Shown here: in pieces, positions 1 through 4,401 of the stretch
How positions within the stretch are numbered: the first letter of the stretch is position 1
Layout of the letters: each line of letters begins with the position of its first letter
Assembly (NCBI GenBank): GCA_910584835.1
Contig: CAJUEG010000102.1
Coordinates: 1-7,934 of the forward strand
Direction of reading: 5' to 3'
DNA from: an uncultured Oscillospiraceae bacterium
GTDB taxonomy: Bacteria; Bacillota; Clostridia; Oscillospirales; Oscillospiraceae
Length of the DNA stretch: 7,934 nucleotides
Made by a program: the position numbers and the translations under genes
Notes under the pieces: generated by a model
The model's input: only the letters and a program-made list of their open reading frames with translations
Databases searched by the model: none
What the model was told of the DNA's origin: nothing

Positions 1-50
1 ACGACCTCAGCGTTGCGAACGCTGCGCTCTCCCAGCTGAGCTAATCGCCC
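1..50 (-). tRNA. tRNA-Ala, anticodon CGC, partial (3' part outside window)
   Basis: The minus strand starting at 50 reads as the 5' part of a tRNA: a seven-base acceptor strand GGGCGAT, then TA, a D-arm GCTC-AGCTGGGA-GAGC, and an anticodon stem CAGCG/CGCTG around the seven-base loop TTCGCAA. The loop has T at position 33 and anticodon CGC (plus-strand 15-17), which reads the alanine codon GCG. The T-arm and the 3' acceptor strand lie beyond the window edge, so the G3:U70 identity pair of tRNA-Ala cannot be checked. It sits downstream of the promoter at 216-243 and is probably the first complete tRNA of that transcript; further tRNAs may follow outside the window. Frequent GCG codons would make this isoacceptor useful in a GC-rich genome. 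Confidence 0.9.
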
Positions 51-52
51 GT

Positions 53-193
53 ATGGACAGCACGCGAGTTACGTGCCGTATTTTGTAGGATTTTCTTTTA
101 TGTGATGTGAACCGGGTGGCAACCATCCGAGTTACGCCCCCAAAACGTGGGGCATATAACCGGCCCGCTTGCACTCCCAGCTGAGCTGTGAGT
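53..193 (-). other. Transcribed leader with degenerate tRNA-like segment upstream of tRNA-Ala
   Basis: This stretch lies between a strong minus-strand promoter and tRNA-Ala. Plus-strand 174-187 (ctcccagctgagct) is identical to the D-arm part of tRNA-Ala at 29-42, as if a tRNA began near 193. The rest does not fold as a tRNA: the D-stem is mismatched, no anticodon loop with T33 is present, and no proper T-arm follows. Other structure is visible: a hairpin at 131-160 (GTTA and TGCCCC pairing with GGGGCG and TAAC), a 9-base direct repeat cgagttacg at 65-73 and 128-136, and ends that can pair (GGAC.CAC near 193 with GTG..GTCC near 53). It may be a decayed tRNA gene or a processing leader. I know of no described family that it matches. 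Confidence 0.4.
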
Positions 194-215
194 CCAAATG
201 ATTTGCAACGGATTT

Positions 216-243
216 ATTATACCAGAAAAACCAGATTTGTAAA
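216..243 (-). promoter_or_regulatory. Sigma-A-type promoter for the tRNA-Ala transcript
   Basis: On the minus strand TTTACA (238-243) is followed by a 16-base spacer and TATAAT (216-221). The -10 is preceded by TGG, giving an extended TGn -10 element. The predicted start of transcription is near 209, about 16 bases before the tRNA-like segment. Such a consensus promoter fits a stable-RNA gene. Confidence 0.85.
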
Positions 244-272
244 GAGGAAATTTCCACTTCCTCCATATTTTT

Positions 273-302
273 TTGGGGCTCCGCTCCATCACGGAGCCCC
301 AA
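273..302. repeat. Perfect 11-bp inverted repeat downstream of the lipoprotein gene
   Basis: The arms TTGGGGCTCCG (273-283) and CGGAGCCCCAA (292-302) surround an 8-base loop. The hairpin lies just past the stop codon of the lipoprotein gene and before the tRNA promoter, where a terminator is expected. In the minus-strand RNA, however, it is followed by a run of A, not U; the T-run is on the plus strand 5' of the hairpin. It is therefore not a standard intrinsic terminator in either direction. It may still halt transcription weakly or protect the mRNA 3' end. Confidence 0.75.
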
Positions 303-318
303 TCCACTTTGTCTCAGC

Positions 319-1986
319 TCATTCACGGCCCAACCCTTTCGTTGAGGCCTCTGGAATACCGGCGTAGTCCCACTGATGATCGCTGTCCGCCATCTCATCG
401 CTGGTGATGTTGAAATAATTCCAGTCCTCCCACTTTCCCCGGCCCGCCTGTTCCCGGGCGTTGGCGTCCCAGGTCACGTCCACGCAGTACCACGCCCCAT
501 TCAACCGCACCATATTCCAGGCATGGTCCGAGGTGCTGTTGTGAGACGCCCCCACCACTGTGATGCACTCCACCCCGGCCAGGTCCATCAGCAGCTGAAA
601 TGTGGTTGCAAATCCCAGGCAGACCGCCTTGCGCTCCACTAATCCGCCATGAGGGGTAAAGGATTCCCGGGGCGTCTCCTCCATCCGGTCCTGGTGGGTC
701 CAGTCATAGTTTACCATGTCAACTATCCAGCTGTAGAGGGCAAGCTCCTTCTCATAGCCGCTCATGCCGTCCTCCAGCGCCTCGTCCAGCACCTTTTCCG
801 CCTCGTGATAGATTTCCCTGTCGTATGCGGACAGCCCGGAGGGGTCTCCCTTTTCCCAGGCGGCGCGGATCGCCGACGTATCGTACAGAGACATGTCGTC
901 CTTATTTGGCGGGGTGAACAGGCATCGGTCCGGATAATTGGGGTCGGTATCCAGGTAGCGGTATCGGGGCGAATAGCTGAACCCCATGGTGCCCGCCGCC
1001 TCGGAAAACGCCGCCATGGCCCCCATCCTGTCCTTACAGGCCAACAGTACAATATAGCAGCTTATTCCATCTGAGGCCTGGCCCGCAATGGCCCCATGAA
1101 GAAGCCTTGCCTGTTCGGTGGACGGCTCAAATTGCGCCTCTCGTCCATCCAAATAGGCGGTCAGACAGTTTCTCACCTTCAAGTTTACATCCCAATCCTC
1201 CACAACGCGCACTACAGCGATCTCAAATGCGGACTCCTCATCCCGGGCAACGGCACACTCTACCCACTGGTTGGGAAGAAGGCCATAAGCATCCTCCACG
1301 TATGCGTTCAACGCCTCCGGATCCCCGTCGTCCAGTTTCTCCAGCGCCTCCCCCGGCATCCCCTGGCCGGACACCAGCAGGTCTCGAAGCTCCTTTACAT
1401 CCTTGCTCTGCACCACAGGGTCCTCAAATCCAGGCGCGGGAAGGGGTTCCCCGTTCAGGGCCGCCTCCACCGCCGCACTGGCGCCCTTTGGGTTCGGGCA
1501 GATAAACAGGGCGGCAAAGGGCCCGCTCTGCAAAATTTCGCCGCCGGCTGCCATATCCGCCTCGGCAGGAGCATAGCCCGCAAAATCCCCCTGCCGGACT
1601 GCGATGTAATTCATGAACGCCGTGGCAGCCCGGACAGCGGCGCCGTCATCCTCCATGAGCACCACCGTAATCTCAAAGGCGGAAGCCCCCGTGGCCCGGA
1701 TCATGGCCATATCCTCCCAGGCGTCCTCTATCTGGTAGGCGTTCCTGGCGTAAGCCGTCAGCTCCTCCCGGCTCTCCCCGGTATACAGGCCCTCCAGGCC
1801 GTCCTGGTCCTCCCGGCCGGAGTGGTCAAAGGCAGTGCTGATCAAATCAATGACAGACAGGTCGAATACAGCCGCGTCCGAGACAACAGGCTCCGAGGGC
1901 GGGCCGGACGGCGCATCCTCCCGGCAGGCGGGCAGCAGCCCCAGCAGCAGCGCGCAGGCCACCAATATGGCAAAGATGCGCTTCAC
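319..1986 (-). CDS. Lipoprotein with two DUF4358-like repeats and a transglutaminase-like domain
   Basis: Predicted 555-residue surface lipoprotein. A short basic start (MKRIF) and a hydrophobic stretch lead to a lipobox LPAC with Cys21, so it should be lipid-anchored outside the membrane. Residues about 38-180 and 195-340 look like two copies of the same domain: each has an 'SAFEI.VV' strand, a run ending in a '..F.YAPAEA'-type or '..FEPSTEQA' segment, then a hydrophobic strand (AALFICPNP; CYIVLLACKD). They resemble DUF4358. The C-terminal part (about 395-555) is transglutaminase-like: Cys456 in KAVCLGFA, His488 in DHAWNMV and Asp503 in CVDVTWD form the expected Cys-His-Asp triad. Such bacterial domains are often proteases or peptide-processing enzymes; the substrate is unknown. 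I chose the GTG at 1984-1986 because AAGGAG (1995-2000) lies 8 bases before it; the upstream in-frame GTG at 1993-1995 overlaps that site. The gene follows ireB across a terminator. Confidence 0.85.
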   Translation of the reverse strand: MKRIFAILVACALLLGLLPACREDAPSGPPSEPVVSDAAVFDLSVIDLISTAFDHSGREDQDGLEGLYTGESREELTAYARNAYQIEDAWEDMAMIRATGASAFEITVVLMEDDGAAVRAATAFMNYIAVRQGDFAGYAPAEADMAAGGEILQSGPFAALFICPNPKGASAAVEAALNGEPLPAPGFEDPVVQSKDVKELRDLLVSGQGMPGEALEKLDDGDPEALNAYVEDAYGLLPNQWVECAVARDEESAFEIAVVRVVEDWDVNLKVRNCLTAYLDGREAQFEPSTEQARLLHGAIAGQASDGISCYIVLLACKDRMGAMAAFSEAAGTMGFSYSPRYRYLDTDPNYPDRCLFTPPNKDDMSLYDTSAIRAAWEKGDPSGLSAYDREIYHEAEKVLDEALEDGMSGYEKELALYSWIVDMVNYDWTHQDRMEETPRESFTPHGGLVERKAVCLGFATTFQLLMDLAGVECITVVGASHNSTSDHAWNMVRLNGAWYCVDVTWDANAREQAGRGKWEDWNYFNITSDEMADSDHQWDYAGIPEASTKGLGRE

Positions 1987-1994
1987 ATAAAACA

Positions 1995-2000
1995 CTCCTT
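1995..2000 (-). promoter_or_regulatory. Ribosome-binding site of the lipoprotein gene, abutting a terminator
   Basis: AAGGAG on the minus strand, 8 bases before the GTG start at 1986. It decides the start codon. It begins directly after the six-U tract of the ireB terminator, so mRNA covering it must come from read-through of that terminator or from a start inside it. Confidence 0.75.
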
Positions 2001-2030
2001 AAAAAAGCCGCCGGCCCCAGGCCGGCGGCT
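2001..2030 (-). terminator. Intrinsic terminator after ireB
   Basis: On the minus strand an 11-bp perfect GC-rich stem (2020-2030 with 2006-2016, three-base loop) is followed by six T (2001-2006). It lies 5 bases after the ireB stop codon and is a classical intrinsic terminator. It also lies between ireB and the lipoprotein gene, leaving no room for a separate promoter downstream of it. Confidence 0.92.
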
Positions 2031-2035
2031 CCCTG

Positions 2036-2290
2036 TCATTTTTCGTGGAGATAGCTCTTCAGCAGCACCTGGAGCAGTTCGTCCCGGTCCAGCTGGCGAA
2101 TAAGGGTGCGGGCGTTGTTATGGTTGGTGATATAGGTGGGGTCCTCGCTGAGGATATAACCCACGATCTGGTTGATGGGGTTATAGCCCTTCTCCCGCAG
2201 GGAATTATAGACAGAGGACAAAATGGCGCGGATCTCCTCATCCTTATTCAAATTGACGCTGAATTTGCGTGTATAGTCCATGTCGTTCAA
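2036..2290 (-). CDS. ireB: IreB family regulatory phosphoprotein (UPF0297/DUF965)
   Basis: Predicted 84-residue cytosolic protein. The family signature is clear: KGYNPINQIVGYILSEDP (about 34-51), YITNHNNAR (53-61) and the RDELL...KSYL tail. In Enterococcus faecalis IreB is phosphorylated by the PASTA kinase IreK on N-terminal threonines and lowers cephalosporin tolerance; Thr7 here (MDYTRKF) is a candidate site. The start is taken as TTG at 2288-2290: AAGGGGGTG (2297-2305) lies 6 bases upstream, and the promoter at 2322-2350 predicts a transcript start near 2315. An ATG at 2279-2281 would give 81 residues but is 15 bases from that site; a GTG at 2312-2314 would be at the 5' end of the mRNA and is unlikely. 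In many Firmicutes ireB sits with ruvX and alaS; here it is flanked by envelope genes. Confidence 0.93.
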   Translation of the reverse strand: MNDMDYTRKFSVNLNKDEEIRAILSSVYNSLREKGYNPINQIVGYILSEDPTYITNHNNARTLIRQLDRDELLQVLLKSYLHEK

Positions 2291-2296
2291 TGGGCG

Positions 2297-2305
2297 CACC
2301 CCCTT
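2297..2305 (-). promoter_or_regulatory. Ribosome-binding site of ireB
   Basis: AAGGGGGTG on the minus strand, one base off the anti-16S match AAGGAGGTG. It is 6 bases before TTG (2288-2290) and 15 bases before ATG (2279-2281), so it favours the TTG start. Confidence 0.65.
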
Positions 2306-2321
2306 ATTTGTCACTACGGTT

Positions 2322-2350
2322 ATTTTATCCCAGATGGGGCTAAATGTAAA
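2322..2350 (-). promoter_or_regulatory. Sigma-A-type promoter of ireB
   Basis: TTTACA (2345-2350), a 17-base spacer and TAAAAT (2322-2327) on the minus strand. Transcription should begin near 2315, giving a leader of about 25 bases before the TTG start of ireB. Confidence 0.85.
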
Positions 2351-2369
2351 GAGGCAAAATAATAATTTT

Positions 2370-2413
2370 CCATTAAATGCCCCAGCCGCCCGGCATTTGG
2401 GCCGAGCGGCTGG
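2370..2413 (-). terminator. Probable terminator after the NlpC/P60 gene
   Basis: A 13-bp stem with one G-U pair (2401-2413 with 2382-2394) and a 6-base loop follows the NlpC/P60 stop codon by about 17 bases on the minus strand. The stretch after it (GGCATTTAATGG) has only a weak T-run, with further T-rich sequence beyond, so termination may be incomplete. A second, competing 7-bp stem (AAATGCC/GGCATTT, 2392-2398 with 2375-2381) shares part of the same sequence. Confidence 0.65.
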
Positions 2414-2430
2414 AAGATATTGGTATGTAG

Positions 2431-3351
2431 TCAGCCGATGCGCTTGGCGCCCACAATGTAAGGGGCGTAGTAGCCGTAAATGCTGTCATACTGCACCTTG
2501 TAAGAGGTGGTGGAGGCGTGGATGAACTGGCCGTCCCCCACATACATGCCCACGTGGGTGGTGGGCAGAGTGCCGCCGGAGCTGTCGAAGCGGCGGTCGA
2601 AGAAGAAGATCAGATCGCCGGGCTGCATGGCGTCGGTAGACACGAAGTAACCGCTGTTATAGTACTGGCTGGAGGAACCCCGGGCGATGGGGTGGCCCAG
2701 CTGCTTGTAGATATAGTACATCAGGCCGGAGCAGTCAAAGCTGCTGGGGCCGCGCCCGCCGGAGACGTACCGGCAGCCCAGGAGGCTCTTGGCCATGGCC
2801 GCGGCGGCGGCGCCCAGCTGGCTGGAGCCCTCATAGTCGGCGCCCACCAGGGTGACGTACTCAGCGAATATGTAGCCGGATTCAATCTGATACCAGCCGT
2901 CGCCCAGATCGGACACGATGTCCACCACCATGCCCGCCTTCAGGGAGCCCACCTTCTCGCTGTCGGTGCTGGGCTCAGCACGGACATTGAGCACGTCGGC
3001 GGTGATCAGCCCCCGCTGCTGCTCCGGTTCCTCCGCCGGAGGGGTGGGCTCGGCCTCAATGACGGTGCCGTCGGCCAGGGTAATCCTCAGCCACTCGCCG
3101 GACATGTAGCCCGCCTTGTCGCCGTATGTAACCTTATACCAGCCGTCTCCCGCGTCCTCCTCCACGACGACCTCCGCGCCCTTGGGGGCTATGTCCAGGG
3201 TCTCGGAACCGGTGCCGGCCTCGCTGCGCAGACGCAGGCTGTCGGCGGTGACGGTGGCGCTGCCGATGGAGGCAAACGCCACGCCGGTGCATGTAGTGAG
3301 AACAAGGCCGGCGGCGACCAGGCTCCTGACCAGCTTCACTTTAAAGTTCAT
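2431..3351 (-). CDS. Secreted SH3b-SH3b-NlpC/P60 peptidoglycan endopeptidase
   Basis: Predicted 306-residue exported cell-wall hydrolase. Residues 1-27 form a signal peptide with an A-F-A cleavage site before Ser28. Two bacterial SH3 domains follow, about 33-92 (LRLRSEAGTGS...GDGWYKV) and 114-168 (LNVRAEPSTDS...GDGWYQI), separated by an acidic, proline-rich linker (99-113); these usually bind peptidoglycan. The C-terminal NlpC/P60 domain (about 183-306) has the catalytic set: Cys207 in SFDCSGL, His266 in THVGMYVG and His278 in FIHAS. The family cleaves the D-Glu to diamino acid bond in stem peptides. GGAGGT (3360-3365) lies 8 bases before the ATG. The gene is 40 bases downstream of the 96-residue gene with no terminator between, so the two probably share the promoter at 3736-3764. 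Cys21 (LTTC) is a poor lipobox, so a lipoprotein is less likely. Confidence 0.95.
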   Translation of the reverse strand: MNFKVKLVRSLVAAGLVLTTCTGVAFASIGSATVTADSLRLRSEAGTGSETLDIAPKGAEVVVEEDAGDGWYKVTYGDKAGYMSGEWLRITLADGTVIEAEPTPPAEEPEQQRGLITADVLNVRAEPSTDSEKVGSLKAGMVVDIVSDLGDGWYQIESGYIFAEYVTLVGADYEGSSQLGAAAAAMAKSLLGCRYVSGGRGPSSFDCSGLMYYIYKQLGHPIARGSSSQYYNSGYFVSTDAMQPGDLIFFFDRRFDSSGGTLPTTHVGMYVGDGQFIHASTTSYKVQYDSIYGYYAPYIVGAKRIG

Positions 3352-3391
3352 GGGAATCTACCTCCACAGTATTTTCTTTGGTATAGGCCGG

Positions 3392-3682
3392 TCACTTGCC
3401 CGCCAGCGCGCGCATGAGCCAGATGGAACCCATGTCGATGGCGGAAAACAGGTCGGGCAGGTCGCTCTTTTTCACCACCCGGTCCCGGCTCTTCAGGTCG
3501 GGGTCGGTGAGCTGGAGCTGCAGATGGACCTTGTTGGCCAGCTCCAGAGAGCCGTCCTTCTCGGTATTCATCACCTGGATCATGACAATATACTTGTCGG
3601 CCATGGAACCGTAGTAGATCAGGTTGTCTTTGCGGCGGAGCGGATGCCCCTTGTAGGTCAGGACGCCGGATTTTTCAGCCAT
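3392..3682 (-). CDS. Conserved-looking 96-residue protein of unknown function
   Basis: I do not recognise a named family. The 96-residue protein has no signal peptide or membrane segment and should be cytosolic. The N-terminal half looks like a small beta fold (LTYKGHPLRRKDNLIYYG, then KYIVMIQVMN), followed by an alternating strand VHLQLQLTD, a basic stretch DLKSRDRVVKK and a C-terminal amphipathic helix (LPDLFSAIDMGSIWLMRAL). GAGGAGG (3688-3694) lies 5 bases before the ATG, and codon use matches the neighbours, so it is a real gene. It is the first gene after a consensus promoter whose -10 and early transcribed region hold four TTGTAAC repeats, and it lies 40 bases upstream of the NlpC/P60 gene. 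A role tied to that hydrolase, or an unrelated housekeeping role, are both possible. Confidence 0.85.
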   Translation of the reverse strand: MAEKSGVLTYKGHPLRRKDNLIYYGSMADKYIVMIQVMNTEKDGSLELANKVHLQLQLTDPDLKSRDRVVKKSDLPDLFSAIDMGSIWLMRALAGK

Positions 3683-3700
3683 GGGTGCCTCCTCAAAAAG

Positions 3701-3743
3701 TTGTAACTGTTTGTAACTGAATTGTAACTATTGCTATTGTAAC
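3701..3743 (-). promoter_or_regulatory. Four direct TTGTAAC repeats, WalR/PhoP-like operator
   Basis: The plus strand shows TTGTAAC at 3701-3707, 3711-3717, 3722-3728 and 3737-3743 (GTTACAA on the transcribed strand). Offsets are 10, 11 and 15 bases, so the first three lie on one face of the helix. TGTAAC-N5-TGTAAC at 3712-3728 fits the Bacillus WalR consensus TGTWAH-N5-TGTWAH exactly. The copy at 3737-3743 overlaps the -10 box, and the others cover about +1 to +28, a position expected for repression. The motif also partly resembles PhoP-type boxes (TTAACA-like on the other strand). Confidence 0.6.
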
Positions 3744-3764
3744 CCCTGAACCACCCCTTGTCAA
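3736..3764 (-). promoter_or_regulatory. Sigma-A-type promoter of the 96-residue protein and NlpC/P60 genes
   Basis: Perfect -35 TTGACA (3759-3764), 17-base spacer and TACAAT -10 (3736-3741) on the minus strand. Transcription should start near 3729, leaving a leader of about 47 bases that contains three TTGTAAC repeats. Confidence 0.88.
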
Positions 3765-3789
3765 CAGGAAGTTGGACAAAATTTTCTGG

Positions 3790-3838
3790 AAAAACAAAAA
3801 CCTGCCTGGCTCGCCGGAAAACGGCAGCGCGGGCAGGT
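3790..3838 (-). terminator. Intrinsic terminator after the DUF1294 gene
   Basis: On the minus strand ACCTGCC (3832-3838) pairs with GGCAGGT (3800-3806); inner bases GC.GCCG and CGGC..GC extend the stem around a TTTTC loop. A T-rich tail (TTTTTGTTTTT, 3790-3800) follows. It isolates the DUF1294 gene from the next promoter. Confidence 0.88.
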
Positions 3839-3860
3839 CTGTCCTTACCATATATAGTTA

Positions 3861-4148
3861 TTAGGGCCCCGCTCCCCACAACGCGGCCCAGACCAAAAGC
3901 GCCGCCTGGGCGCACAGGCCCAGGGGGACCAGGAAACGGAACAGGGGCTTGCGGGTCTTGTGGCGGAACACCGCCATGCCCAGCAGCCCCCCGGCCCCGC
4001 CGCCCAGCAGGGCGCAGCCCAGCAGCGCCGCCTCGGGGACGCGGCGGCGGCGGCGTTTTGCCAGCAGCTTGTCCCAGCCGAACAGAACGAAAGCCAGGGC
4101 GCTGGTCACTCCCAGCCAGATGAGCAGCAGGTGGATCGGTCCTCTCAT
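3861..4148 (-). CDS. DUF1294 family small membrane protein
   Basis: Predicted 95-residue membrane protein of unknown function. The family pattern is visible: a first membrane segment (about 5-23), then F-G-W-D-K..A (23-30), a five-arginine cluster with VPE (32-39), a glycine-rich second segment LLGGGAGGLLGM (47-58), the conserved F-R-H-K-T-R-K-P (61-68) and a third segment (about 71-92). I chose the ATG at 4146-4148 because AGAGGA lies 7 bases upstream and the membrane segment begins right after it; an earlier in-frame start at 4193 would add an implausible basic, charged leader. The gene is divergent from rpoB. On its own strand only a TATATT -10 with a poor -35 is visible near 4163-4170, so its promoter is uncertain. 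It has its own terminator and is probably monocistronic. Confidence 0.9.
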   Translation of the reverse strand: MRGPIHLLLIWLGVTSALAFVLFGWDKLLAKRRRRRVPEAALLGCALLGGGAGGLLGMAVFRHKTRKPLFRFLVPLGLCAQAALLVWAALWGAGP

Positions 4149-4201
4149 GGGCGGTTCCTCTTTCAAAATATAAGAAAATCGCCCCGCAGCCAAAATTTCT
4201 C

Positions 4202-4230
4202 TTGACGCGGGACAGCGAATGTGGTATTAT
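4202..4230 (+). promoter_or_regulatory. Sigma-A-type promoter of rpoB
   Basis: TTGACG (4202-4207), a 17-base spacer and TATTAT (4225-4230), with TGG before the -10. Transcription should start near 4237, giving rpoB a leader of about 165 bases. The partly symmetric -10 also contains TATAAT on the opposite strand, but no good -35 accompanies it. Confidence 0.85.
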
Positions 4231-4233
4231 AAA

Positions 4234-4401
4234 TTGCTTTTGTGTGCTGACTTTGATAGAGAGCCTCCCCCACCCAGTACCTAGAGTATAGCAGACGCAC
4301 ACGAAAAACGCAAGAGGAAATATTCAACTCGTGACAACCGCCCCGGGCGTATCATCCAGCTGCCGCCCGGAATCATCTACGAAGTGGAGCGTGAAGAGCA
4401 T
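4234..4401 (+). promoter_or_regulatory. Structured rpoB leader with an internal Shine-Dalgarno-like site
   Basis: The leader RNA can form a long imperfect stem at its 5' end: TTGC-TTTT-GTGTGC (4234-4247) with GCACAC-G-AAAAA-C-GCAA (4297-4313), small bulges on the 3' side. A second 7-bp stem is CCGGGCG/CGCCCGG (4343-4349 with 4364-4370). AAGAGGAAA (4312-4320) looks like a ribosome-binding site but no in-frame standard start codon follows at the right distance; a GTG at 4331-4333 is in another frame. The reading frame of rpoB stays open upstream to 4285 and looks coding from about 4330. Confidence 0.45.

Noticed and set aside
98..398. Short minus-strand frames over the tRNA leader
   Set aside because: They cover the promoter, hairpins and tRNA-like segment and have no ribosome-binding site or plausible product.
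1096..2103. Open frame of 335 codons on the plus strand opposite the lipoprotein gene
   Set aside because: It spans the lipoprotein start, a terminator and part of ireB, has an Arg/Pro/His-rich composition and no ribosome-binding site; the minus-strand proteins have clear domains.
2518..3417. Open frame of 299 codons on the plus strand opposite the NlpC/P60 gene
   Set aside because: Gly/Ala/His-rich shadow of a well-supported gene with no family features.
3701..3743. CRISPR or iteron (replication origin) interpretation of the TTGTAAC repeats
   Set aside because: Units are only 7 bases with 3- to 8-base gaps, there are no spacers, no DnaA boxes and no replication gene nearby; an operator fits better.
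3658..4302. Minus-strand frame of 214 codons over the DUF1294 gene
   Set aside because: It crosses the DUF1294 terminator and the promoter with TTGTAAC repeats, and is Pro/Arg-rich; the DUF1294 frame explains the region better.
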